A DNA stretch of 64,000 nucleotides from Canna indica (taxonomy: Eukaryota; Streptophyta; Magnoliopsida; Zingiberales; Cannaceae): positions 18,755,501-18,819,500 of the forward strand of contig CP136896.1 of assembly GCA_034359265.1 (NCBI GenBank), written 5' to 3'. Positions 11,901-23,400 of this stretch are shown here, one piece after another (positions within the stretch are counted from its first letter, which is position 1; every line of letters begins with the position of its first letter). Below the pieces are notes generated by a model that saw only the letters and a program-made list of their open reading frames with translations, was not told the DNA's origin and did no database searches. Both the position numbers and the translations under genes were made by a program.

Positions 11901-13146
11901 AGAGATGTCCTGTCTTCTCCAGATCAGCCTTTTGATTAGCCAATCTAAGATATTCTCTTTGAAGTCTGTACATGATTATGATGTTCAATAAGTTGGTTTT
12001 GGTACATGGTTCCATCTTCAAGAATTTTGAAAACCAAGTTAAAATGGAACAGATCACAAAATGGTTTCGTGTTTCCTTTCATCTTTTTTGCAAAGAATAG
12101 ATAGTAATCTTTTGGAGTTATATGTCAATTTAAATTTAAAATGATATTTGCTTGTCTTGGGATTATCCTAGTATAAAAATCTTTGGTTTCTGTTTTTTGC
12201 TTCACTTTGTAGTTTGCACTCCGACTTTCTTTTAAGCTAAGGAATGAAAATAGCAACTGAAATACCAAGGAAATTTGAATCCTTGGTTCTACTATATGGA
12301 ACTGTTATATGTACTGCAAAGAGTTATTATGTTAATGATTACTTTGTGTTGCATAGTTATTAGTTTCTTCATTTCCACTTTTGGAATATACTATCACCCA
12401 TTTTTGTGTATCTGGCCTTTAGAATGGGAACATTTTAGGCTTTACCTTTTAATGATTTTCAAGAGTATTTAGTAACTTGTGCTAATTGCATTTTGATTAC
12501 TCATGTTGCATTTCATTTTTAGCTTTCCCATTTGGCTTCCAGATCCATTAACCTTATGCTTTATATTTTTAACCTTATATTTGTTATCATAGACATTATT
12601 GTCTCCTTATTTACTAAGAGCATGTGTTTTTCTCTGCTAACATGCTATTGTTGGCAGGCTATAGAAACAGCTTTTGGCTATGGGCAGTGGCTTCATGGAG
12701 AAGCTGTAGCAGCTGGGACGGTGAGACATTATATGCAATTCTTATGCTACTCCCCTTACAAACCGCTTATACTTGGAATGCATGGTTAATAGGTTATGGC
12801 GGTTGACATGTCCCATCGCCTTGGCTGGATTGATGATACTATTGTGAAGCGTGTCTTTAACATCCTACAACAAGCCAAGCTTCCAACTCAACCACCTGAG
12901 ATGATGACAGTGGAGAAATTTAAATCTGTTATGGCGGTAAGCATTGGATACCTTGTCCATCTCTTTTTTGAACCATCTTCCTGTTGTTAAACTTGACAGG
13001 TCATTCTGTTGCAGGTTGATAAGAAGGTGGCTGATGGATTGCTAAGATTAATCCTTCTAAAGGGTCCATTGGGTTGCTGTGTTTTCACTGGTGAATATGA
13101 CCGCAAAGCACTGGATGAGACCCTCCATGCCTTTTGCAAGAACTGA
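8961..13146 (+). CDS. DHQS: 3-dehydroquinate synthase, plastid precursor (8 exons)
   Basis: Converts DAHP to 3-dehydroquinate, step 2 of the shikimate pathway, in plastids. Exons: 8961-9307, 9394-9544, 9632-9799, 9910-10136, 11292-11415, 12658-12720, 12793-12936, 13015-13146. All have GT-AG introns and sum to 1356 nt, giving 451 aa, the usual plant length. The first ~70 residues are Ser/Ala/Pro-rich with few acidic residues, typical of a transit peptide. Visible motifs are the nucleotide-binding GGGVIGD (191-197), [12 protein letters not shown] (223-234), EVVKYG (Glu272), GHTFGH (His335) and LHGEAVAAG (His352); family knowledge makes Glu272, His335 and His352 the zinc ligands. The ATG at 8961 was chosen over an upstream in-frame TTG because it starts [10 protein letters not shown] see no lesion. 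A gene-length bacterial relative would lack the leader. Confidence 0.96.
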
Positions 13147-13254
13147 TGGCTGGAGTTGTCGCTGGATAGTATTGCCCAGGGGGGTTTTTGAACGTTAAGT
13201 TCAATCATTGTTTGTACCAAAATTGTTTAATCTTATCACATTTGTTTGAGCACC

Positions 13255-13260
13255 AATAAA
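13255..13260 (+). terminator. poly(A) signal AATAAA of DHQS
   Basis: AATAAA lies 109 bases after the stop codon. This is the canonical near-upstream element and the expected 3' UTR length. Confidence 0.55.
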
Positions 13261-14287
13261 TCTTTGTTCTACCCATAAATGAGTGAGAAAGCGAGAGTAG
13301 TAGGAAGATCGTTAATTTAGACTATTGGATGTATAACATGATTATTACATATAAGATTCATCACAAATGTATCGTTGTCATCGCTGTTGACAAGGCCCTC
13401 CAAAATATTTCAATGGTGAGTGGTAGGAATAGTTCTGTTGCTTTTTTGACATCAAATTTACTAGGATGAGGTAGAATTACATGGGAAAGAATCAACAAGT
13501 TATTTTTGGTAGGCATGTCGAGGACTGCTTTTATCTCCTACACTATTGTACTTCAATGCATCGTTGTATTGGCTCTTCATTCTTCCTAAATGTTGATAGA
13601 GGGTAAAGAGATAGTACGTTCTGTCCTGGCCGGATGATTTTGAATGGGACTATACCTTCTAGGTTTATTTTTACTAATTATTTGTATGAACAAATCATTG
13701 ATGAAGTATGGGCAATAAGTTGACAAGGGAAATAGTAAGTTGTTTTTTTTGTGTTTTTCAAAACGGGTAGAAGATTATTATTAGTAGTAGTAGTTAGAAA
13801 ATTATGAGAGGCTTGTCGGTTCCATATCCTTGGAGATGAGTGCTTTCTTATTGTTATCTCAAGTACACAACATAACAAGGTGCCAGATTTAAAAATAATA
13901 TATAAAAGTTATATCATATCAATACTTTGCAATATCACTTCTGCCAGCAAACCAATATGCACTCAAGATTTTGGAAGCTCTTATTCTAATTAGTGAACAA
14001 GTTGATGCTCTTCCTCGGCGCTTCTTCATTACACTCGATCGATGACAATTGGACTCTTTTATTATCTCAATCTCACGTAGGATGACATCGGATTAGAAAT
14101 GGTGGGGGTACTATATTATCAACATCTGCACCACATTTCATAACCTTACATTCGCATCCACTACGAATATGACACACTGCATCTAGAAGTGAATATCTGC
14201 ATTGCACCTGCATTTGCACCGTATTTTTACATCTTATTTTTTAATAATAATTAATTCACACGGTGCAATCATAATATTCAAGATGAG
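13261..14287. other. intergenic spacer without recognisable gene
   Basis: AT-rich sequence between the DHQS 3' end and the first hAT MITE. Short frames on both strands show no family resemblance. Confidence 0.55.
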
Positions 14288-14295
14288 GATATAAT

Positions 14296-14987
14296 TAGGG
14301 ATGTCAACGGAGCGGGTTCGGGGCGGATAGTGTCGCCCCCGCCCCTGCACCCGTTTTTAACCTATCTCCCGTACTTGCACCTGCGACGAATATCCGCCAC
14401 CCGTCCCTACATGGGTAATTAATACCCATAGATATCCACGGGTACCCATTTAAGCTATTTAAAAAATCATTTTATTTTAATAGTATACCATCAAACATGC
14501 AATTCTCATTATTTTAATAGTATACTATCCACCACTATTAATAACTAGGTTGAGAAACACTAAACCATAAAACAAACTACGTAAACGATTAAATGCTAAA
14601 CCACAAAAATGTATTAAAAAATAGCAATATCCATTCACGAGACATAAAATTTAAAACAAAGGTACTTTCAACTAAAATTGAGAAACACTAAAAAGTTAGA
14701 CTAAATGACGTTAAAGAAAAAGAAAAAGATAAAAGTTAGGATTTTTAGATGGATGATTTAGATTTATTTAAAGATTGAGCGTAAATATGGACAATTGGAT
14801 ATAATATATATTGGCGAGTAACGAATATATGCGAGTTTGAATAGTATAGTATTTGCTCACGTACCTATTTATTAAATGAGTATAAATTTATACTCGTACC
14901 CATGGGTATAATATGTTCCTCATACCCCTCCCGTGTTAGATAAATATCTGCGGGTACCCGCGAGTACGAGTAATATTGTCATCCCTA
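14296..14987. mobile_element. hAT-type MITE, GGGTACCC-word type
   Basis: This 692-bp element has terminal repeats TAGGGATGTCAA and (complement of the right end) TAGGGATGACAA. It is flanked by a perfect 8-bp duplication GATATAAT (14288-14295 and 14988-14995). Both ends carry clusters of GGGTA/TACCC words around CACGGGTACCC and CGGGTACCCGCG. It encodes no protein. Confidence 0.9.
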
Positions 14988-14995
14988 GATATAAT

Positions 14996-16065
14996 TATCA
15001 TTCATGATCTCTAACCTCGCTTTGAGTTTCCTCGGACTGCCTATGTCCTTTATAAGAGATTGATGGAAAATCTAAAGAGAAAGAAGCGATAACGAATAAC
15101 AAGGCTTTTTGGAAGGGAAGAGGGAAATAAGAAAAGGAGCCTATTTCCATTAAATGAAGTAAGGTTTCGTGCCGCTCTAACCTACTATGAACTTAGCAAC
15201 AGAGTATGCCCAGTGAGGATAGGTGGCATAGCGATCCCTCATTGAAGTGATTTGACACCACATCTCGACCAGATAGATCGTCCATGCAGAGCGATTAAAA
15301 GCGTCTTTCTTTAGGTCCTTTGAAGTAAATTGAGTCGTGTATCGTGAGTCTTACTCCTTTGGCTCTTCATGAGACCTTGTTGGTATGGCTTCCATAAGAT
15401 TGACAATGCGAAGTCACATGTTTACTTCCTGATCGAGCATTGATCTTCGACACTGTCCCTAGAACTTGAAGCTAGTTTTGAAACAAGGGCAGTGGACTTG
15501 GAAGGAAGGACGATAACGACGAGATCTACTATTGAAGGAGCCAATGAAAGAGTCTCAGCATGCAACCATTTCGAATAGAATGACGCTAGAAAGAACTCAG
15601 CAAGCAAGAGCGCACCACAACACACAAGTAAGGTATTACCACGCCAGACACAAACAATTAAAGCTTCATGCAAGACCGCGAAGCAAGCAAAAAAAGTAAT
15701 ATCGTGCTCCTCAACGAAGAAAAGAAGCCAAACCCTTAAGAAAGCTCAACTCAAAGATGTTCGAGAAGTTCATGGCATTTAAAAGCGATGTTTCAGGCTT
15801 TGAAGTGACCTTTCCTACCCTACCCAGCCGGTTCGGATCCTCAACAACAATCTCCTACAACACCCTGCTCAAGGGGGCTCTCCTCTACTTCTCGATCCAT
15901 CATACACCTTCCTTCTGTACTACATCTTTTAACTAATCTACATGAGAAAATCCTATTTTTCAAGCTTTCTCTCACTTACTTCGCCAACTGTCATTCGCTT
16001 TAGATGGTCAATGTCTTCCGACTAGCCATCTGTCATGGTGCTTAGGAGGCGTTTGGTATGATGCA
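14996..16065. other. intergenic region, origin unclear
   Basis: Moderately GC sequence with short frames on both strands (for example 15422-15673 minus) that I do not recognise. It could be old retrotransposon untranslated sequence, but no diagnostic motif is visible. Confidence 0.45.
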
Positions 16066-16495
16066 ATCCATCCTAGAGGTGGCAATGGGCCGGGCCTGCC
16101 CATGGGTGGCAAGGGCCCGGCCCGACTTTGGGTCGTGCTTGACTCAACCCGAAGAATTTCGGGCTGGGCTGGGCATGACCTGTCCGTGCCCAAGGGGCGG
16201 ACTAGGCTCACCCCTTGGGCACGTGGGCTATGCTTGGCACAGACCTGTCCAGCCGGGGCTGGCTTAACGTGTCCCTGCGCTAGCAAATATATATAGTAAA
16301 AATATATTTTAGGCTTATATATTTACTTTACCTAGTAAAAATATATATACGAGCACGGGCCCCGGCCGTGCCAGGCCCGACCTGACCTAGCCGTGCGCCA
16401 ACAAATTTATATAGTAAAAATATATTGGAGGCTTATATATTTACTTTATATAAAATATATTTACTTTACATAGTAAAAATATATATAGAAAATAG

Positions 16496-16570
16496 GTATT
16501 GAGGTTTAGTGTAGTGGTTAGTTCACTACAAATAAGCTTAGAGGTCGGAAATTTGAATCTCATTGTCGAT
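16496..16570 (+). other. tRNA-like segment inside the MITE
   Basis: TAGTGTAGTGG at 16508-16518 resembles a pol III A box. AATTTGAATCTC at 16550-16561 resembles a degenerate B box at tRNA-like spacing. No complete cloverleaf is apparent, so it is not called a tRNA gene. Confidence 0.4.
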
Positions 16571-16600
16571 ACACACACACACACACACACATATATATAT
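16571..16600. repeat. (AC)10(AT)5 microsatellite
   Basis: Pure dinucleotide run within the hAT MITE. Confidence 0.95.
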
Positions 16601-16990
16601 TTCGGGCCGACCCGAGCCCGACCCGAGCTGGGCCTCCCCTTTGAGCAGTCGGGGCGTGCCAAGCACGGCCCGGAGGTCACTGAGCCTACTCGTGCCTAGG
16701 CACGGCCGATTGCCACCTCTAATTCATCTAGATTGCTGACAATCTTGTCTTTAAATTATCGGACCCCACACATTACCTTGTTCGATGTATCACTTGTGCA
16801 GGTAATGTGGATTGCCTTAATAATCTAGACCCCTCAAGGAAGGGGTGTCTATGTGAATTACCTCTAAAGTGATAATTTTGAATTATTTTTCGGGACAAAA
16901 TTGCTCCCTTTAAATCCTAGTTTTTTTACAAGTTTTTTGTCTCATCCTTTTCAGGAAGAAGACGTTCACTTCCCTTTACTTCTCCAATGA

Positions 16991-17017
16991 TATAATAATA
17001 TAATATAATATAATATA

Positions 17018-17066
<49 letters not shown>
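16991..17066. repeat. (TAATA)n then (AT)22 microsatellite
   Basis: Imperfect TAATA units (16991-17022) run into about 44 bp of pure AT alternation (17023-17066), roughly 430 bp upstream of the APX start codon. Frames rich in Tyr and Ile here are artefacts. The rest of 16730-17492 holds only the APX upstream region. Confidence 0.93.
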
Positions 17067-17070
<4 letters not shown>

Positions 17071-17492
17071 AAACTGAGGAGAGGGAGACGGGCGACAATG
17101 CGCCCCGTCTCGAGCTTTCTGTAATAGGCCTTTGGGCCCATTTGATCTCATGAATGCCGAATGCGTCAAGTAATTTCCTTTTCCCTATATATTTAAATTA
17201 AATGGAATATATGAGTAGTAATTCAGAGTAATTTCCACACGTCCTCTTGGACTCGGTCAAGCTCGATCTGTTTCCTTTCTGCGCGAATCTTAACGGGCTG
17301 AAGCCAACGGCGGCAAATCAGCGATGAGATCATCGAGCCGCTTGTGGTTCGTCAAACCCCTCGGCAAACGAGTAGCCAATCAAATCATATCCCTTCTCCC
17401 CTTATCGCCTCATTTTTCTCCTCTCCTTCGTTTATTTACTCTCTCCAATTTCTTGCTCCAAACACTCTGTCTCGCTCCCTAGCTGTCGGAGA

Positions 17493-20400
17493 ATGGCGGC
17501 TCCAGTGGTGGATGCGGATTATCTCAAGGAGATCGAGAGGGCCCGCAGAGACCTTCGAGCCCTCATTTCCCAGAAGAACTGCGCTCCCATCATGCTTCGC
17601 CTCGCGTGAGTGCAAATCCTTGCTCCCCTGATTTTTTTTCCTCTTGTTTCATCTCCCGATGATGCTCCTGTTTCGTGCCCGTAAATCCGCGTTTGTAATA
17701 TTATTTTTCTTATGCTCTTTCGGGGATTACAATATTGTGAGGATCCGAATCGTCCCGACCATATTTGCGACCCTCAAAACTGGTTGTTAGTTTTGATTTA
17801 TTTTCTCGGTTACGTGCCTTAGCATAAGACTTTTGTAATTTCGAATCGCTTATCGCATCTGCAAATATTACATCTATAGCATTGTGTGGGCTGATGGACG
17901 CTATGTGTTCTTCTCTTTGGCTCTGGAACCCTATGCAGCTGTGCTATTAAGCCTTCTTAGGTTGAATGATTTTTCTTTTGGCCAAGGAAGTTTTATTTGC
18001 ATAATATTTTTCTGGGTGTGTCTATTTGCAATAGAATGCACCCCTTTATCAAAAAAAAATCCTTATTGTGAAAGAGAATTCAACTTTCATACTCTAGCTG
18101 GGCATGACTAGCCACTGATGTTCCGACACATGCCTATAGTAATTTATATAGGCTCCTAGGTTATCGATAATTTTTTTGAATAATCCAGATAGTTTGGTGT
18201 CTATTTGATTTGGAATGCTTCTAAATAGTGTTAAATTATTGTATTTATGAACAGAAGCATGCATTATAAAATTGATTGAGATACCACAGTTTTGCATCAG
18301 ATGTAGTGCCATTGCCCTGTTTGTACCATGAAAGGATAAGGATCAAAATAAGAATTATTTTTCTTTGTAAACTGTATATTTTCTGTAGAAGGAGCCATTT
18401 GTTACATAGAGGCACATTTGTTTCATAGGATAAGGATGGATAGATGAGGGGCAAATTTTAGTCTCTTAGTATGGAGTCCAAATTAGAGAGAGATAAGATT
18501 AGAGGTGGATACAATTAATGTTATATATGGTGCACACCAGATAACAAAAATTCTACCGAATCTCCTCTCATTTCTTATCCTATTTGATACTTCTTCTATA
18601 TCCTATTTCCTCTTATCCCATCAGGTGAAACAAAAACACCATAGGAGTTTGGATTTTTCCTCTTTTAAAATAATATATTGTAGCCTTCCTTCAGCCTTAT
18701 TTACAAAGCTCATTGATGAGATAATATGCATCTTCAAATAGTTGAGACATTATGACTTGTTAATTGTTATTGTTGATGTTGGTAGAACCTTCTCGTCAAC
18801 CTGAGATGAATCTCTTATGCTAGGGGCTCGTTTTATGGCAGACCTTACATGGAAGATAATATCCATGCTATTTTGATATTTTCATACTGTTGCAGGCACA
18901 AATTCTTTTCATATGGTGAAGGATTTGGTTTAGGGATCTTATATGAAGATAATATACATACTATATTATTGTGGGCATAGTTTTCTACTTTTTCTTGGTA
19001 ACATAATTAATGTTTTTTGCACCCAAGACGTCATTCATCATATGGTAAATTTGTTTGTCTCACTCTTTATTTTATGCCCATTGTTTAATCCTTATATATA
19101 TATAAGTATCACTACTTTAAATTAACACTTTGTTGCAAGCAGTGTTTCTTTGCTAGTAATACTGTCACAAGTTTGTTCATGGTTTCATTTGATAGGTTTC
19201 TCTTTTTTTGCAAAAATTACTTTAAACAAAATTTAAATCCTAAGGGCTTAATTCGACAGTATAGTTTGTTTATAAGGATGTCATTCAATTGCTTATTGTG
19301 CATTTGTAAAGTCCAAAACTGAATGTTTTTGGTTATCTCTTAGATGGCATGATGCTGGAACTTTCGATGTAAATACAAAAACAGGAGGTCCAAATGGTTC
19401 AATTAGGCATGAGGAAGAGTACGCTCATGGGTCAAATGCTGGATTAAAAATAGCTATAGATCTTTGTGGTATGCTTCTTTTCTTCACCATGAAACAACAC
19501 ATAAAATTTGCTTATGTAAAATTCACATTTTGCTTGATTTTATTTTTCATCAATGTTTCCACTTTGTAGTCTTCATACTGCTAAAAAATTACAGTAGCAT
19601 TAGGCCATAAGAAAACATAATTAGTTACTTTATAACTACTTGTGATAAATCAACTGCAGCTCTTACAGAAGTCTTACCATCAATTTCATTATTGTTTTGC
19701 ATATCCAATTCTCTCTTATTTGAACCTTGTGCAACATAATTGATGTCTAGATGTTTCGATAAGAAAGCTTTTCTAATACTCATCAAGTTATTCTTATGCC
19801 ATATACTCGAAGGTGTTATTGTTACTTTTTTTTTTTATAATCAATTATTAGTTTTGCTTTTTTCTATAAATCTGAATCCATATTCTTCTTTCTTCTTTGT
19901 TTTTAATTGGCTTGTAGTTCTGAAATAACATGATGTGTAAAATAATATCTTGCACTTTGCATTCTGCAGTTAATTTATCTTGCAAGGATGGTTCTAAGTG
20001 GTCATGGTGCATTTTGTTGGAGCTACTCTCTCCAAACAAATTATATAGGGTTGTAGTTTTAACTGAAATAGTCATCTGAGTTCCCTTTATCTCATGGATT
20101 CACCAAAAATACAGTTCATCTTAAACATGAATTAGATGATGGATCTTGAAAGGCTTATCTGATGTTTGTTTTTTCTAGTTGACATCATGACTTTAAAGAC
20201 TTGTTAGATTTAACACAGATTGGAGTGGTTATGGTGCTAATTTGATCCTTATGCTGTATAACTATTAACCGGTGAAATTGAAACAATTTTCCTCACGAAT
20301 GTATCATTGATGAAGCTTTCTACTCATGATTTAAATTATTTTAATTTTGTCATGATTCAAATAGTGGTTCTCATGCTGTCATCTCTCGCTCTTTGTTTTT

Positions 20401-23400
20401 CCTATCATCAGAGCCCGTGAAGACAAGACGTCCAAGAATTACATATGCTGATTTGTATCAGGTGATGATAATCTACAACTTTCTGATTATTTTATAAATA
20501 AATTGAAGTTATCCCGACTTACTTTTGGTAAGGATGTCAGTGCAATCTTTTTCCCCAAAAAACAGAAGTTAGAATTTCATTATTGAATAGTCTGCATACA
20601 TCCTCAGCCCGAAAGATCTGAACTAATAAAACTGTTACACCCGCAAGGCTATTGCCCTCTCCACTAATTGGAGATATTCTGGGATCTAACAAATTTGGCC
20701 AACTCTAAACAACTTCATAATATTGACAACATAGCATTTTTTGGGATGCCGCAGGGTAAATTATTCTAGCTTTCAATTCTGAAAAGCCTAATGCTTTTCC
20801 CCAAAACTTTACTCCTATTTTGTTACCTTTTATATTTCAATGAATGAGTTCTGTTGACACCAGGGATATTAAAGATCATTGTGGAGCATGATAGTAAAAC
20901 CTAACAAAGCTAGGATTACCTATGTAACTCAACTTGAAAGCTCAAAGCTCGACCTCGAGCTTCCACTCAATGGGGGTCTAATTTTGAGCTCAAGCTAATA
21001 AATATTCCAACTACTCAAGCACTCGACTTGACTCAATTATTTTGGACTCATAATCAAGCTCGAATTTGAATTTGTAAATATTCAAAAAATAATATGTAAC
21101 TTTGGACATGTGATACTCGATTAAGCTTTGTTCATGGATTTGATATGGGTGTTTTTCTTTTGAAGGGAAAGTGAGGGCAGAAGCCACACATTTTTCATTT
21201 CAAGAGTGCTGAAATGTCACAAAGCATGGAAGTACAAATTTCCCGTAGCAAAAGCTACTTTAGTGGGAGGTCGAGGCTAATTAGGGAAGAAAAATAAAAA
21301 CAACCGCTCGGAAGGCCGGGAGGCCTAAACAAGATAACAAAAAGAAGACACACAAACATGATCAACTATCAAGGTTTAGATTAGCCCTTTAAGTCGTGTC
21401 CAATGTAATTTGCTAGATTCCCAGATGATTTGTGGTTCAGCTTTTATTCCTCGGTCGGGGTGAGCAACGGTTCGGTATTAACCGAACCAAAATTTTGACT
21501 TATCCATTAACCGTTTACCGAACCGAAAAATTCGGTTAATTCGGTTCGGTTAATCGAATTTTTCGGATCGGTTTGGTTAATTTACCGAATTCACCGAAAA
21601 AATGGTGAAAAAATATATATCAATAATTTATCAAGATTCGAACTTTGGACCACTCAAATACATATATATCACCTCAACCACTCAAATAAACGTTGTTATT
21701 TGATATAAATCTTACAACCAAAATTATTATATCTATAATGATCAAAATAAAATAAATATTATGTCTAACTAAGATTCGAACTTGGGTTGGTGAAACATAA
21801 CTTTAGCATCTTAACCACCAAAGCAAACCATAACATATGATATATAATTTTTATTTTTTATATATTAAAGTCGATTTCGGTTAATCGGTAAATTAACCTA
21901 ACCGTTCGGTTAATTTACCGAACCGAATCGAAAACCAAATTTTCAAAAAAATTAACCGTTAACCGAACCAATTTTTTTTCGGTTAATTCGGTTCGGTTAA
22001 TTTGGTTTTGGTTCGGTCGGTTTTTCGGTTTTTCGGTTTTTCGGTGAATCGGTGAATCGGTGAATCTTGCTCACCCCTATTCCTTGGAAGATGAAATTAT
22101 TTCTGAAATTCCAAATGTTCCAACACCATACCATTGATAATCCAATCGCCATCCTATTCATTGTGTGCGGCTCCCGATTGAGCCTTGGCAGCGGTTCGAA
22201 GAAGGCATGGTCCACCCACCTAAGTGGCTCCATCCATGCTTGGTGATGGGGCAGTCGATAAACATATGTTCACATGTTTCGACCCCACCCTCACAGAAAA
22301 TACAATTATCGTTTTCAATGCTTACCCCATGTCTAGAGAGTCGATCCTTTGTTGGAAGGCATCTTCATGGTGCTAACCATAGAAAAATCTTCATCTTTAG
22401 GGGGAGTTTCCCCCTCTAGATTCTTGATAGGTGTTGGGGTCGTACTCCCCGCTCTACGGTGGACTTGTATAAAGATGCAGTGGAGAACGAGCCGCTTCTC
22501 TCTCATCTCCACCTAATCTGAACCTCAGAAATGAGAATAGTCGAAGCCGGGATAAAATTCCAAAACTCATTTATCCTTGAGGTGGGTATGGCACTACGCC
22601 AATAGAGGTTCCATGAACTGCTTCCTTGGTTAACAGCCCTGGTAACAAAGATATTTTGTTGCCTGCTAGCAAGTAACAGATCAGGGAAGCAGTCTGCCAA
22701 TCTTGCGTCCACCGCGAGAAAGAATTTTGCGGCCGGTCTCCTATCCACCATCTCAATCAGGAGGTTCCAATCGGATTTGAGAAGCCTACTGTTACGTAGG
22801 GGAAGTCCCAAATAAGAGATAGGGAAAACAGAAGCCCGACCCCCAAACCTTTGGGCAACCTCATTTGTGTTATTCAGATCATTTTGCAGATGTACAACCT
22901 TTGTTTTTGAGTAGTTTACATGCAGCCCTGACATTAGTTCTAACCCCAATTGTAGAAGCTTCAGTTCAACCCCAATAGTAGAAGCTCCAGGTTATGTAGA
23001 TCTTCCGTGCTGCCTCTCGTGAAACTCTCGTAAAAACCATGAAATCATTTGCGCATTCCAGATTAACGACTCCTCTATTGTTGTTGATCCTGATGCCGCA
23101 GATTAAATTGTTTGAGCATGCCCGTCCCATCAATTTCGCAAAAATGTCAGCCACCAGGATAAAGAGATAGGGGGCAGGGGTCTCCTTGGCTCATGCCTTT
23201 GCGGTGCCGGAACCAAGGGCCAGGATTTCCGTTTACGATCATGGTTTAAAATTTCGCCCGAAACAGTACGGTAAGCCCGGTATTTATCGGTTTTTCAGGT
23301 TTCCAGTATTCGATATACCCGGTATTTGAAAAAACCGGGTATATTGTGTATACCGGGCGGTATATGGCTTGTACCGCCTGGTATGGGCGATACCGGGCGG

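Larger units (their letters stand above)
16074..16721. mobile_element. hAT-type MITE, GGGCCCG-word type
   Basis: This 648-bp element has ends TAGAGGTGGCAA and TTGCCACCTCTA, an exact 12-bp inverted repeat. The flanks ATCCATCC (16066-16073) and ATTCATCT (16722-16729) agree at 6 of 8 bases, both differences being C/T, consistent with an old 8-bp duplication. GGGCC, GGCCCG and CGGGCC words crowd both ends. The middle holds three TATATATTTACTTTA-type repeats, a tRNA-like stretch and an (AC)10 run. It has no protein-coding capacity. Confidence 0.85.
21455..22079. mobile_element. hAT-type MITE, GGTTCGGTTAA-word type
   Basis: This 625-bp element sits in the tail of LINE-1. Its ends are TCGGGGTGAGCAA and the complement TAGGGGTGAGCAA. 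The flanks TTCCTCGG (21447-21454) and TTCCTTGG (22080-22087) match at 7 of 8. Both ends are filled with GGTTCGGTTAAT and its complement ATTAACCGAACC. The centre holds two tRNA-like segments. It is non-coding. Confidence 0.88.

Noticed and set aside
16926..17169. Tyr/Ile repeat proteins on the minus strand
   Set aside because: Translations of the (AT)n microsatellite.
18410..18650. Possible MITE in APX intron 1 with GGATAAGG / CTTATCC words
   Set aside because: No terminal inverted repeat or target duplication could be placed.
21630..21822. Genuine tRNA genes
   Set aside because: A/B-box-like motifs only. No acceptor stem pairing or complete cloverleaf visible, and they lie inside a transposon.
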